Positions 22,154 through 34,619 of a stretch of 64,000 nt of DNA are shown piece after piece. Where the stretch lies: positions 2,790,001 through 2,854,000 of the forward strand of contig JABYQQ010000003.1 in assembly GCA_022605405.1 (NCBI GenBank), in the 5' to 3' direction. This DNA is from Earliella scabrosa. Taxonomy: Eukaryota; Basidiomycota; Agaricomycetes; Polyporales; Polyporaceae. The translations under genes were made by a program, and so were the position numbers. The notes below the pieces were generated by a model, which was not told the origin of the DNA, made no database searches, and saw nothing but the letters and a program-made list of their open reading frames with translations. Numbering within the stretch: position 1 is the stretch's first letter; each line of letters begins with the position of its first letter.

Positions 22154-25100
22154 ATGCCCGGCGTCGCGTACTCTGAGCTCGCAAACTGGGACGGGAGGTT
22201 CTCGTCCACATCCCGCCGCAACACGCCCACGCCCGACCTCCCCACCCCAGCGTCGGCGCCGACCTCGCCTCGCGCGAACACGACGTCTCCACGAGTAGCA
22301 AACACCTCCGACGCTGTCTCCGGCGACGCGCTGGGACTGCGATCACATGAACTGGCTAGCACGAGCAGGGAACTCGCCGCTGATACGCTCCCCGCACCTG
22401 CAATCATGGACGGTCTGATAGAGAAGGCATGCACGGAGGAGAAACGCGTCGATAGCGAGGCTGGCGCTCTGGCAGGCTTGGGAAACGTTGAGGACGCGTC
22501 TGACAAGGTAAGTGAGGCGCGACTTGTGTGGGCATCGGTGCGGGATGTGACTTGCGACTGTGGCCAGCGTGCGAGCGGACCTCTGGCGGTACCCGAGCGG
22601 TCGAGCCCTCTGTTTACGCCCGAACCAGAGGGACTACAGGTACGTGGTGTCTGTGAATGCTATACACGCCGCTGGTCGCTGAGGTATTGCTGGGGCCGCA
22701 TTGCTCCCGAAAGCAGCAGCGTACGCCCTCCAAAAGCGCAGATGCCCACGTCTCGATGCGCGGGGACGCGCCGCGTACTCCTTCGTTGCAAGATTCACCA
22801 TTGACGGCCATGGATGATACGTCGCCGCAGGCTCGGGACGTCGTCATGGCGGAGGAAGATAACAGCTCCCTGCTCGACGCAGACGCAGAAGGGGAAACGG
22901 ACAACGAAGACACGATCACCGTCCCACTTGCCCCTTCGACCCAAGCTCATTTACACCAGTCTACAGCGGGTCCTGCACCGGCCGCACCTGCGCGGGCTAC
23001 AAGCCGCCCAGCTCAAAGGCGCACGGGGAGACTGCCAGTGCTGATTAGCCACGCGCCCTCCATTCCTCCCCCGCCCCGGATCCCCGCCGAACGCACCACT
23101 TCGGTCAAACGACGACGCCTGAATTACGCCTATGTCGACGTCCCACCCCTCGTGCGCCCGCGAGACGTCTATAAGCCCGCTTCCCAACTCTCGGCGCTGC
23201 AGGACCCCATAAAAGACGATTACGCCTCACAACTGGGCAGCGTCTTGAACCAGGCTGCCGCTATCAACGCTCGTTTGACGAGCGCTACAGCATCGCCCGC
23301 CCCCAAGCGTGGTCGAGGTCGCCCTCGTAAGACTGCTGCCCCTCCTACCCCAGTCCCCGTGCCATCAGAGAAGAGGCCTCGACGGATGAAGTCTATCAGT
23401 GCCGTGTTGCTGCCTTCCAGTGCGAGGGCTAGCACGAGTGCTGGGACAAGTGCGAGTGCGTATGCACCACCCACCCGCGGACGTCCAGCTGGTCCGTCTG
23501 CCAAAGGGAAGGAGCGCGAAACCGAACCCCTACCCGACCATCCTTCTCCCTCCATTTCGCCGCAGGAAGAGACGGAAAATGACGAGTCGCCCGAGAGAGT
23601 GCCTCGACAGCCCGCAGACAGCTTGGAACCTCTGATCGCCTCGGTCCAGATCGACATTGGCACGTACCCTGTTCCGACTGTCGAGTCGCTGTGCATCGCC
23701 GCGAGACATCTAAAATCACAACCCGGGCCTCCAGCATTCTTCCCTTACATGATGGCCGGGTACCCGATGATGCCTCTACATCCGCCTTGGGGACCTCCCC
23801 CGATGTTTATGCATCATCCATTCCCCCAGCCCATACCTGTACCGTCGTTTTACGCATCCTATCCACCATATCCCGTGCCGCCCCTACCGCCCGCACCCGG
23901 GTCACTTCCCACGTCGTCACCTGCCGCGCCAGCAGCACCATCGCCATCCATCGCCGACCAGCCTGACAAGGTAGCGGAAACGTCCTCCGCACCTGCGTCA
24001 CCTCCACCGCCACCTCTCACTCAGTCACAAACCATCAGGCCGCTCCCGCGAAGGTCACTCTTTCGGCAGATAGCACCGCAATCTGACGACGATCCACCCG
24101 AACCGCCTGCGTCCTCTCCATCTGCACCTTCCTCTCCTCCCTCGCAGCCGCCTGCCCCCTCGTCCTCCGATGTTGAACAGACTGCGCCAACTGTGTCCTC
24201 TGCCCCTCTACCTTCACAAACGACTCCGTTACCGGATGACCACCCTGCGCCATCGCAGGACGTATCGTCCTCCCATCGTAGCTTGTCACGTTCGGATTCC
24301 CAACGCAGCTTAGGCTTAGGTGGGATGGACATACTGGTTGATTATGGCTCCTCTCCATCGCCCATGCCCGGGGTCACGCCCGATTCCAACGGCATCAGCG
24401 ACCCGGTGAGCAGCATACCGCAATCGCCCACGCGCCACCAAGACCTCGACGAATCCGCCGTTGTGCATAACGACCTGTCAGAGAGCCTCCTCTCGCCCGA
24501 ACACTTTCTCACCCCGCACTTCGTGCTCGACCCGTCGATGGGGTTCGCCGAGGCGCTGGCTGTCACCACCAAGGCCATCGAAGACGACGGGCCGCAACAG
24601 AGTCCGCCCGGGGGCGGATCAGGAGGTGTGTATCTCACGCCTTTGGAACCAAGCGCGCGGATTTCGAGTCCTTTGCCCTGGATGCTCGCCGTCCAGAACA
24701 GCGCAGACAGTCAAGCCCACGCCCAAGTCCAAGCCCAAGCGGTGCCCATGAACGGCACGATCGACCCGTCTCTCCTGGTGAGCGTGCGCCCGCCTGAGCC
24801 CGATCCCGACCCCGATCCCGAAGCCTTGCTGCCCTCGCCCGTGTCAGAAACCACCAGTAGACCGTCTCGCGTCCGCCAGCCGTCCGTGGGCTCGACGTCC
24901 CGAACGCGAAGCCAGAGCCGCGAGCGGGCGGGGTCTGTCGCACCGACGTTCTCTGAGGACGGGTCCGAGTCGTCGTCATCATCGTCGGATGACGACCGGC
25001 CGCTCGCAGAGCGCCTGCCGGTGCGGACGTTCCCGTTCGCGCTCCCTCGTGAGCTGCCACAGCTGCAACCGCAGGTGGAGAGCGGGGAGGGGAGTGGAAA

Positions 25101-26626
25101 GCGGTCCCGACGCCAGACGGAGCGCGCGAGAGCGATGGTGAATGGCCTGGATCTGGACTCGGAGTTTGAGGAGGGATATTCCTCCTTGGATGGCGAGTCT
25201 GGGAAGGGCAAAGGCAAGGGCAAGGACAAGGGCGCTGCTAAGGGTAAGGGTAAGGGCAAAGGCAAGGAGAAGGAGAAGGGCAACGGGAAAGGCAAGGGCA
25301 AGGCGAAGGCGCAGGGCGAGGTCGAGTCTGCGGGGAAAGCGAAGGGTAAGGGGCCGGGGAAGGGCGCGGTATCCTCTGCGGCTGACGCGGGCGGGCCGAA
25401 GCTCCAGACGCCCCGCAAGCTTGCGGACGAGCCGACGTTCTGCCATCAGTGCAGAAGCAAGACAACCAGGGAAAAGATGCGGTGCACCACCGTCAGAGAT
25501 ACCGGGGAGCGGTGCGGGCTGCGGTATTGTGACCGTTGCGTCGGCAGGAGGTCAGTATCTACCTTCAGCGTTGTGCGTCGATGCATCGAGACGTTCTCTA
25601 ACGTTTGGTCGGGACGTGGTTACTGATGGTCTGCTTCATATTAATAGGTACCCCGCGATGACCTTCGATCCGTACGCGGAGACGTTCTCCTGTCCGCGCT
25701 GCACGGACACGTGCAACTGCACCCACTGTTGCGCGCGGCGTGGCGAGACGTACATTTCCGCTCGAGTTGGAAAGCTGCCGCCTGTCGGGTCGGACGAGGC
25801 CCGCGCGCTGCTCGAGGAAGCCCGAGGGCAGCAGGACGCATCCGCGCGAACGCCGACTCCACCCCAGCCATCTCTGGGCCTCGTGCCTGAAGCGTACTTT
25901 GGCATGATTTATGGCTTGCGTGGAGAGCGGATCGGCCAGTCTTGGGTCGGCAAGAACGCGAAGCATGTCTTCGTCACGACGGGCCCGTCGCTGGGGAAGA
26001 AGGCCGTAGCATACATCGGAACGAGGCGAGCGCCTGCCGTCCCTCCACTCTGGATTGCGGCGCCTCCCCCTGCCCCTCCTCCCCCGCCTCCCTCGCAGCC
26101 CACTCCGAATCAACTCATCGCTCAGCAGGATGTCGAAGGTAGCCGCGACTCGGCTGCCCCGTCGACAATAGGTCCGACGGACACGAATGCGTCTCCTGTG
26201 CCACTGGAAGGCGGGCTCCCGTTGCCGACGTCGAGTCAACTCGCCCCTCAGCTAGAGGCGCAAGCTAACGCGCCTTCGTTGCTGCAGGTCGCTACACCTC
26301 ACGCTGCTACTGCTCCACCCGTCTGGCACGGACGGCTATACATCGGCAAGCGCTCCGCGCTGGACTCGGGTCTCTACCTATCTATGGAGGAGATCGTTAG
26401 GCGGGCGCTGCGCCAGGAAGACGAAGAATCGGACGTTGACGTGCTGGCATCGGACCCGATCACTGTGGATGGACTTGACGCTCCGGACCAGGACGGTGCT
26501 GGAAAGCAGGACGCGCCTCCGCCGTCGATTGTCGACGTGCAGTTCGCGATTGCGGTTGCGCTGAGGGCGACGGACGGCCTGGGGCCTGCTCAGCCTGTTC
26601 CTGTTGGCGATGTTGCGATGAGCTGA
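22154..26626 (+). CDS. Large disordered protein with CDCA7-type zf-4CXXC_R1 zinc finger
   Basis: Probable nuclear chromatin factor, 1,412 residues. Exons 22154..22507, 22568..22639, 22717..25550, 25648..26626; the acceptor before 22717 could be 3 nt earlier. The C-terminal part holds clustered CXXC pairs (FCHQCRSKTTREKMRC, CGLRYCDRCVGRR, FSCPRCTDTCNCTHCCARRG) at residues about 1050-1125, the pattern of the CDCA7 'R1' domain, which in animals and plants binds hemimethylated or non-B DNA and recruits a remodeller. The first 1,000 residues are Pro/Ser/Ala-rich with an AT-hook-like GRGRPRK near residue 335, a Tyr/Pro stretch (FYASYPPYPVPPLPP) and a Gly-Lys repeat at 25201-25330 (KGKGKGKDKGAAKGKGKG). 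After the finger is a conserved block (LRGERIGQSWVGKNAKHVFV). R1 call firm; role inferred. Confidence 0.88.
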
Positions 26627-27057
26627 GGATTCATTGTTGGGCTGGGTCGCTGGGTGGACATGTGGTCTTGTCGAGAACGAGAAGTGAGTGGGATGTAGAT
26701 ATTGTCGATCGAGAGCGTTGTTGTATACAGAGCTTGACTCTTCCCAGCATTACCGCGTTACCCCCCACCCCCTCCTCTCACTGTACTTATGTGGTTGTTC
26801 ATCATGTTAGCGTAGTACGATACATGTCTGATAATGTTCTACAATATCTTGTTTGCTACATCTCATACGGCACGATCGCAAGGATACATATGATGAAGGG
26901 GCGAGGGCTACATGGTCGGAGAAATGATGTAGAGGATTCCCAAAATGAAGATGAGAGTTTGGGCCGGAAGGGTGGCCATGGCGCTGCAGGAGACATTCTA
27001 CATAGTCCACATACTTAGTCAGCGCAACATTGCAATGGGCAATAGACTCTGTTACCG
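26627..27057. other. Convergent 3' intergenic region
   Basis: 431 bp between the stops of the zinc-finger gene and gene B, which face each other. It should contain both polyadenylation regions. No gene or repeat seen. Confidence 0.4.
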
Positions 27058-28249
27058 TCACCGGTACGTCTCCTTCAATAGTCTTTCTTTGTTCTCTTCG
27101 ATCGCCTTGTCCACGGCTTTATCAAGGCCAGGACAGAGCTCGCATATTATCCTGGCGAATTTCCGCTTATCTTGGATCGTTTCTGAGTACCAGTAGAAAT
27201 GGTATAGGTGCATGGGCCACAGGTACGCCATCCCGTAGAAAGTGACCCTCTGGAGACCATTCAGCCAGAGAATGGGATTCCTCCGCCAGCGGACCCAGGT
27301 TCGGGCGAACATCGCAACAGGCGTCACTATCGCAAATACTTTGGCCCAGGGCCATGCATAATTCTGGAGAGTATTCAGTCAGACAAGGCTGTCGTTCGTG
27401 AGTCATCGATCATTGCTTACCGCGTTTCGCCCACCATCCACGCCGTGGATCGCATTGGCAAAGAATGTGATGGCCCTGTACCAGTCCAGGTCGAGCTGAA
27501 CTGGAAGACTCCATCCGGGCTCGCCACGCTTTGCCAACGAGATTGCGATACCTGCGAGTATTGTCAATGTGCCCCTCCATGTCTGGTTCGTGGACCACAT
27601 GTGGTTGTTCCACCATATGAACTGCGCAAGGATCCCGTCGGCGGGTCTGGGGTATGAGCCTACGAAGATTGATCAATCAGACCGTGCGACAAGCAGTCTG
27701 GGTAAGGAGTAGGACCTGCACGGCTGGGGAAAGACTTATCGTACTCCGCAGTGAGGGCCTCGGCGACGACGGTGTTGCGTCTGTCCCGCCATAGATGGTG
27801 TGCTCCCACTTGTATGATAGCAAGATCGCGATCCTCGAGCCAGTGCGCGTGCATGCGTCGCTTCTCTGTTTCGAGCAGGGCGTAGTAGCCAGCGAAGCTA
27901 TACAGCTCCCATAGCCTCAGGGACGTCAGAGGCGGCATCACACGCGGGATGCGGCGGCGAAACCACACATGGCCAGCGTAGACCAAAGGGAGAACAGGGT
28001 AGAATCGGAACCAGGTCTAAGGGGTGATCAGAGCCAAACTGCAGGAATAGAGTAGTGTGGATGTCTATCACTAACCTTCAGCTGTCGGCCGGTGGACGTA
28101 GAAGTGGACGATGAGTCGAGGCTTGCCGTTCCGAATGGACTCGTATCGCGGCCAGCAGGATGATCCCCTTGCTCTGCCTGCGTTGTCAGTACCTCCGAGT
28201 CGTAATCGATCTTTCCGTCCGCTTGTTGTCCTTTCGCTTCATGAGGCAT
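27058..28249 (-). CDS. Conserved hypothetical protein B (paralogue of gene A at 10-11 kb)
   Basis: Function unknown. Exons on the minus strand: 28249..28076, 28016..27716, 27659..27421, 27363..27058; phases agree, 339 residues. After an acidic, Ser/Thr-rich N-terminus come TWFRFYPVLPLVYAGHVWF, PLTSLRLWELYSFAGYY, a Trp/Asn/His block (FIWWNNHMWSTNQTW) and a C-terminal block (VTPVAMFARTWVRWRRNPIL, WLNGLQRVTFYGMAYLW). These correspond in order to WYKFWPIPAFSAAYGVHRYF, MRPLELYIALCF, LTWWHTHVW and VPVAMLARWTRRSLIVRPIN of gene A. The third intron as drawn uses an unusual GTCCTA donor, so that border is the weakest. B has an extra intron in its N-terminal region. Several aromatic hydrophobic stretches could contact membrane. 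Confidence 0.78.
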
Positions 28250-29754
28250 TGGTAGCGGTTAGAGTTAGTGGTCCTAGGTTCTTGCTGGAACATCGTGGTA
28301 AGTCGGGACGTGAATCAACCATGCCGTTGCGTTGCGTCGCCTGCCGACCGGATATCGGACCGACTGAGACGCCTCAGGCTTCCCCGTCAACGTCTCAACC
28401 ACGAACCATAACCAGTGCTGATCCTTCATGTCCAGAGCCATGCCATTGCCAACGGGCAAAGATCCTGCTAAGATGCTGCAGACATCGCGAGACACTGATG
28501 ATATATAAGCTCATCATCAGCGAACGTGAAAAAGAAGGGCAGGAAACACACCTGACCGCTTTCCCCGCTGTACCGTGTTCCCTAATCAGCCGAGAGAACA
28601 CATGTCCACCTTCCCAAGTTCTTGATCGTCCCGACTGACAACGATAAATCACGCCGACGGTCGGCGACTCTCCACCGTAGGTTCTATGATTCACTGTTCA
28701 AGCAGCAAAGTCTGTGCCGGGGTCCGTATATACAGTCGATGGCATTGGATTAAGAGAGCTCGCTGAAAGTGGGAATGTGGGTCGGAGGCCATCATCGAGG
28801 TCCGTCGTTGATGTCGACTCGGATGTCTGCCACGTAATTTTTCGCAGAGGGCCGACATGGGCGTCTGGGTTTCCATTTCTGGCACTGAGCTGTCGCTCCG
28901 GGGACAGGCTCTTTGCCCAGCTCTTACCGCTACTTGACAACACGAGTGCCCGCTCTATCTAATTCCTCCATACCTGCATCCCCAAGTGTGCTCCCCGAAG
29001 AGCTCCGAGGTGGGTCAGCTCCGCTCGTATCGTTTGAGCAAAGTACTGACGACTCGGAGTGATGCAGTGTGATGCCAGATTTGGACGTCGGTGACGTCGC
29101 TGTGGTAAACCCCTAAGTCCAGTGGGGCCCAGTAGGGCTCGGATCACTTTGTCGTCTCGGCATCGCTTTGGTTCTATCAGAGCGAACCTCGGACCTGTGC
29201 CAGCGCGGAAACCGAGGTATCGCTAGTGGTCAAACATACCCAAACCCCCTGGCCTCGATGGTGTCCCCTCGTATGCGACCGGCGCGCACAAGGGATTTCG
29301 GAAGCATTGTGCTCGTATACAGTTGATCTTGCTTTGATCGAAGGAGCCGTGCAGAGCCGTGCATGAGAGAGGGTATAGGCGCCAATTGGTAGCCGTCTGT
29401 GTATCAACAGCGACTAAACTTCGTGGATGCGTCCATGACTAGGGACCGCAGATCGTCTCGGACATACCTGATGGACCAGAGACGCGCTGACTTGTGCTGA
29501 CCGTCTGCATGGTGTAGGTTCGACCTTGTCCTCGCAGTCGCGCCTACAGTGTCGGGATCATTGTTGGCTCCAGGATGACCCCAGGCCAAATCTCAACTCG
29601 TAAGTCAAAGTGAGCTCAGATGTGAAATGCTGACGATCTCGTCTCTAGAGGCTGGCTACCAGTCCATCAATGTCTACATTCTCATCATGCGGAAAAAACG
29701 GTTCAAATGCCTTGCGTAAGCACTCCAGCCAATATTACCGGACCTCTTTGGGTT
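28250..29754. other. Intergenic region upstream of gene B
   Basis: About 1.5 kb between divergent gene B and regulator copy 3. Short frames only; no family recognised and no clear repeat element. Confidence 0.4.
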
Positions 29755-30261
29755 TACCCTCGCCGACTGACGCGGTAGGCTACAGCTAGTATCGAGTCTC
29801 TTGTGGCCGGGCTATCCCGAATCCCGAGTATCTTCTATCTTCGCATCCTGACCTAGAGATCGATTGGACATGTGCCGCTGGGGTCGGAAATGATAACGAT
29901 AGTGAACGGCGAAACACGCACCAGACGGCGAGTACTCCCATCCTGACGCCGCATACGCGCCTGTTGATACAGTGACGAAGGTCGGGGGTCGTCCTAATCG
30001 GCTCGACATAGCCTAGACGTGACGTCGGACCACGTGGGGCATGGGACCGACCAATTCGGCATACAGCACCACAGAGTAGAGTTCGAATCTGGGATGATCG
30101 ACACCGACAGGAGGCTGACTACAAGTGTCTCTTGCATCATCCGCCGGATATGATGCTTATGGTATCCGACTGACCGACCCAACCTCGTCCCCCTTGAGGC
30201 TATATCAGGTCTCGGGCGTAAGTCTGATGTAACCCTCACTTTTCACCTCGCTTGTCTCATA
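29755..30261 (+). promoter_or_regulatory. Upstream region of regulator copy 3, duplicated at copy 2
   Basis: The reverse complement of 30010-30200 aligns by eye with about 5180-5375 upstream of copy 2. It includes 'ataccataagcatcatatcc', 'gtcagcctcctgtcg' and a CACGTGG-type site at 30032-30039. A further block (29760-29960) aligns with 5390-5575. See the entry at 5090-5580. Confidence 0.6.
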
Positions 30262-31906
30262 ATGTCCTCCGTTCAGGTGTCTTTCGACAATCTTCACTCG
30301 GATCCTCGAACAGTGCAGCGGTACGAGCCGTCGTCGACACATGGGTACCCCCAATATCCGTCATCACACCATGATACGTACCTGGAGCGGTTCTCCTCGA
30401 GCGCTCAATCCGACGCACTCCAGCATTTCTATCCCGACGCGGCACACTTGACCGAGCAGTACGACGCACTTTCAGGCCACTACCATATGTCTGCCATGGA
30501 TAGCGCCTTCTTTGAGCCTCATTTCTGTCACGATGAACACGCACGATCTCCCCACCATGTGCCGTGGATCTGCCAGGACTCGAACGACGGATCTGGTGTG
30601 CAACCATACAACCCCATTCCCAACTCCGTCGTCATGCACATCATTGATTCGGCCATCGATTTCTCGCACACCACTCTGACTCGCCGCGCAAACCTTGCGG
30701 CCCAAGCCGCACAGTACCAGCCGGCGGCGGGGTCGTCGCAGGATGCGTTCTCTGGCGAGTTGGACCCCGAGACCGGGCAATTCCGCCGGGCGGTCCCACA
30801 CAATCGCCAAAGAACGGTGCAAGCTTGCGAGCCGTGTCGTAAGCGGAAGGCTAAGGTGCGTCTCATTCGTGTGGGGTTCCTCCTCCGTCTCATGCCCTGG
30901 CTTCACAGTGCAGCGGCGGCACTCTATGCGGAAGGTGTCTCAGCAAGGGTCTCCAGTGCGTATACGCTCCAGAGCGGAAGATGCGCGGTCCCAACAAGCA
31001 CAAGCGCAAGAGCAGCAACGCTCCGACGCCTGAGGACAACATCCCCATGCCCCCTTCTGGACGTCACCGCCGCGGTTCGGTGTCCTCCGCGATCAGCTCG
31101 ACCTCGGACGGCGCAACCTCTGACCATCCGTCCGACGGCTCGCCTGCCTCGGTCGTCGTCGACCTTCCTGATCATTCGTCCATACATAGTAGCCCCGCCC
31201 GTGCGACTCTCAGCCTCCCTTCCGGCGCATCTGCTAGTCGTCGTCGCGCGGCGACCGTCGGCTCTTTCCAACTTCCGCCCTTCAAGGTCTCTCCCGTACC
31301 GAGCTCTTCCGCCCAAGCCCCACCCGTCGGCGCGCGGTCCCGCCCGCGACCTCCTTCGCTCAATCTCGCTGGCACGCGCGACTATGTCCCACAAATGCTC
31401 GCACAGTACACTAGGAGCGCGGACCAGGCCCACTTCCCCGTCGAGGTGTCTGGACGCGACTCGCGACCCACCTCCCTGCCACCGTACCTGCTCGAGTCCT
31501 ACTCTCGCATCGCGCTCTCCATCCCCGAGGAGAACGAGAGGTACGTGTGCTCATTTGTTATATAACGTGACACCGTGTTGACATCGTCGATAGCTCGACC
31601 TCGCAGGACATAAACAACTACCTGCAAGCCTCGCCTGCGGACGCGCTTTCTGTCTACTCCCATACGCGCACCAACTCCTCCGACGCGTCCGCCCCGATCA
31701 CGCCCATTTCGCTCTCGTTCGAAGGCTCCGCCGATCTTCAGTACCCGGACAACATCTCCTCAATGTACGAGCACAACTTCGGATCTTTCGAATCTGCGAC
31801 CTTTGACCAGCCGTCTGGAGGCGACTTTGATTTCGTTCGTGAGACATACCATCCAAAGAGCACGCCGGGATCCCCTCTTAGGGCTTGGGATGTCGCCGTT
31901 AGCTAG
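30262..31906 (+). CDS. Zn2Cys6 transcription factor, copy 3
   Basis: Complete paralogue, 512 residues. Exons 30262..30855, 30909..31540, 31594..31906, GT-AG and in phase. The zinc cluster CEPCRKRKAK / CSGGTLCGRCLSKGLQC spans residues about 189-215, again split by intron 1. Then a basic RKMRGPNKHKRK, a Ser/Pro region (SDGATSDHPSDGSPASVVV), the block RDSRPTSLPPYLLESYSRIA and the tail YSHTRTNSSDASAPITPISL. It stops about 15-20 residues earlier than copies 1 and 2: after WDVAVS the reading frame meets TAG at 31904, where the others continue into a Gln/Asp/Gly-rich end. Likely a nuclear regulator. Confidence 0.88.
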
Positions 31907-32530
31907 GCTGACTTGACGGTACTCCGCGAGGCGTGAACAATGTTTTTCTGCTGCCAATTGCTGTAATCGTCGCCGTACTTGTTTCCCATGTATCAATTAC
32001 TCGTAGGCTCGGACCTTCATACCATACTCCCGTCATGTACAGTAAAAACTTGCTTTAGAATAGCCCAATTGCACGCGACGACAATATGAGCCCCCGATCG
32101 CCCCATGGTAGAGCTGAACTCTGATGTTCGACTGTCCGACATCGAACACCTGGTAAACTTGAGTACCGTCCATTGCAAAGCTCCCGGTTGAAGACACTCG
32201 TGCTGAGTGCGACCGAGTGGGGGACGGAAGTTGGGCTTGACTCGGAGGAGCTTCATGCTGATTTCCCCCATGATCGTGTTCCTAATACCAATCAGTGAGA
32301 CCTCCACGCTCCCATGCAATAATACTACATCATTGAAACCAGGTACATAGCATATACACATGTCCACCAAAGCGTTTGTTGAATGCAACCACACAGTAGA
32401 GAACGATAAGGACAACGGGGTCTACCCAATGCCCATACAAGTCACCGAATGACCCGCTCCTTGCCAGCAGAACCTACTTTGCGAGGCTTCAGTAGAGAGT
32501 TCAGCAGGGTCATAAGTCCATACCACCCTA
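31907..32530. other. Convergent 3' intergenic region
   Basis: 624 bp between regulator copy 3 and the secreted-protein gene. The segment just after the regulator (32035-32080) resembles the 3' flank of copy 1 (1585-1620), including 'agaatag', so the duplication extends slightly past the coding region. No gene seen. Confidence 0.4.
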
Positions 32531-34619
32531 TCACGCCCCGACAGCTCTCTGCTCCACGATCGACGTGACAGGCCCGGGGTCTGCATTACATCCAACCTTT
32601 TTTGCAAAGTGTTTCTTTACCTCGTCCTGCCACGATGGAAGAGGAACAAGTGTCTCGTTCCGATTCGACCGCTGGACGAGGATGTTGCGCCCGTCCCGAG
32701 CTGCTGGCAACGCTCGCCGCTCCTGTGCTCCACTCCCGAAGCAGTGCTCGTACAGTTGGAAGGTCTTGCCGAACAACGGAAGGGAGTCTCCGACGCTGAA
32801 GAAGTGGGAGAGATCCGCCTCCGCAACGGCGTTGACTGAGAACCCGGCGTCCACGCCGACACAACCCTCCCACTGCGGACGTGTTGAGGTGACCTTCCCG
32901 CCAGACTCTGTCGAGACGGACGCGGATGTCGAGGTGGAAAGCGAGAGGTCGAGCCCGGCGCTCGTGTCTAGCTCGAGGCTGACAGCAGTCTCTGCAAAGC
33001 CGTCGAGGAGATTGATGCCCATCGAGAGCGTCGGGATGATGTGCGCTTCGACCCGCGCATGGGTGCTCAGTCTGGGACTCGCCCCGAGTCTGAGGCCTGC
33101 CATGTAGATAAAGACCCAATCAGATGTGTCTTCTAGCGTCGACATGGCGAGGGCGTACCTGAATCCCCGGGAACGAATGAGCCGTTCGGTCGGATCGAGG
33201 GTGGAAAGAAGAGTTGCGCGCCGATGACGCTATATGAGAGATCCACGTCGAGGTCAAGGTTCGCACCGAGCATCGCACTTGCTTCCCCGTACACGGTTAC
33301 ATATGGACCGATTGCGACTACGCCCGGGATAGCTAGCCCGGGGATGCCTAGGACTGGCACTATCGGTACCTTTCCTGTGCTAATCGTACCCTGGGAGCAT
33401 ACTCAGCGACTGCAAAGGACCGATCTATTGGGCGGACTCACTGTCAATGAAGCGTCAATGTTGAGTGTACCGTTGATAACTGCATCCAGACCGACGTAGA
33501 GGCTGAAGTCGCTGATGTCGGGCGGAACGATCGTACCCGCGATGACAGCACCATACTCGACGGTACCATTGATCCTGCCTTTGACACTAACATCCACGCC
33601 GCCTGTGAACGCAGGTCGGAATCCGATGGACGGGCAAGAATGGGTCCGACTAAACAGCGAGACTTGGTCCGATTCGAGCTCGAACGGTTCCGGGTCACTT
33701 GTCTGGTTTCCTTCGAAATTATTGGTATCGTTGAGAGCAGCTACGGATGAGTCGTACCATCAGCACTCGGGTAAGGGAACAGAACTATTTTTGATTTGGC
33801 ACTCACCCAGAATCGACCTCCTGATGGCAGGATGTTTCGAGAGTGAGGCATCTCCGACGAGGCCCCACGGTGGGTGCAACATCCCTGCAGCCTCTGGCGA
33901 CGTAGCAAGCTGTACAGAGAACGTCACATTGCCATGCCTAGAGAGTATTCGAGTTCGTGTCAACAGCAAGAGACATGTTGCGTCTTCACAATAGGAGTCG
34001 GTCCGCCACACACCTCGTGGAGTCAATCTGGGAGTGATTACTCGTCAGACGTATGCCCCGGACAGTTGGCATTGAACCATCTCGACGCCTGAGTATGGAC
34101 TGTTTACCATCGGGGATGCTCTGATCCCCATGTTCCCACTCGTATGCTACGATCGCGAACGGCTTCGAGGAGCACTGGAAAGGGGGGTCAAAAGTGGACA
34201 CGAATGGACTGCAACGTGTTTGTGACAGGGAGGAAGACTGACCTCCTCCGGCAAGCGGACTACGGTATGTTCTGCTCCGTTCAGGTAAAGATGATTACAG
34301 CCTTTGCTTGGGTCATGGCATGCGACTCGGATGTCCTGACTAGCATCGGAATCACCGCATTCGACAACCGTCCAACCGGCAGCAACAGTCAGGTCTGAGA
34401 TCGCCGTGGATGATCCATTCTGGACCACAAGGGAGCCGTGAGTCCGTGGAAATATGTACAGGAGTTGGTGGCTTGACTGACCACGCGAAGCGTTCCGTAG
34501 CCGCTGTCTGTCACGATGTTCCACTCGCATTCACCGAAATGGCAGGGTCCTGCGAGCTCAGAAGCCAACCCAGCCAGGGCCACCAGAAGGAGTGTGAGTG
34601 CAAGGGCAAGCTTGACCAT
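32531..34619 (-). CDS. Secreted agaricomycete protein of unknown function (567 aa)
   Basis: Seven exons on the minus strand: 34619..34482, 34419..34243, 34174..34014, 33937..33807, 33740..33442, 33390..33159, 33096..32531; all phases agree. A signal peptide is clear (MVKLALALTLLLVALAGLAS), followed by the start typical of a basidiomycete secreted family: GPCHFGECEWNIV, then SSTAISDLTVAAGWTVVEC and the Cys-flanked SQDIRVACHD and GCNHLYLNG. Later parts are rich in Gly, Val and Thr (GGVDVSVKGRINGTVEYGAV, IPGLAIPGVVAIGPYVTVYG), suggesting a beta-rich fold, with several N-glycosylation sequons (NDT, NQT, NGT). It ends in a C-containing stretch (WQDEVKKHFAKKVGCNADPG). Family known to me only from repeated occurrence in wood-decay fungi; no activity can be given. 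Confidence 0.8.

Noticed and set aside
24711..25446. Minus-strand frames of 235 and 155 residues
   Set aside because: Antisense of the low-complexity region of the R1-finger gene; their Pro/Leu repeats mirror the Gly-Lys codons.
30262..31581. Unspliced 439-residue reading of regulator copy 3
   Set aside because: It reads through the first intron into the wrong frame and breaks the zinc cluster; the spliced form restores CX2CX6CX5CX2CX6C.
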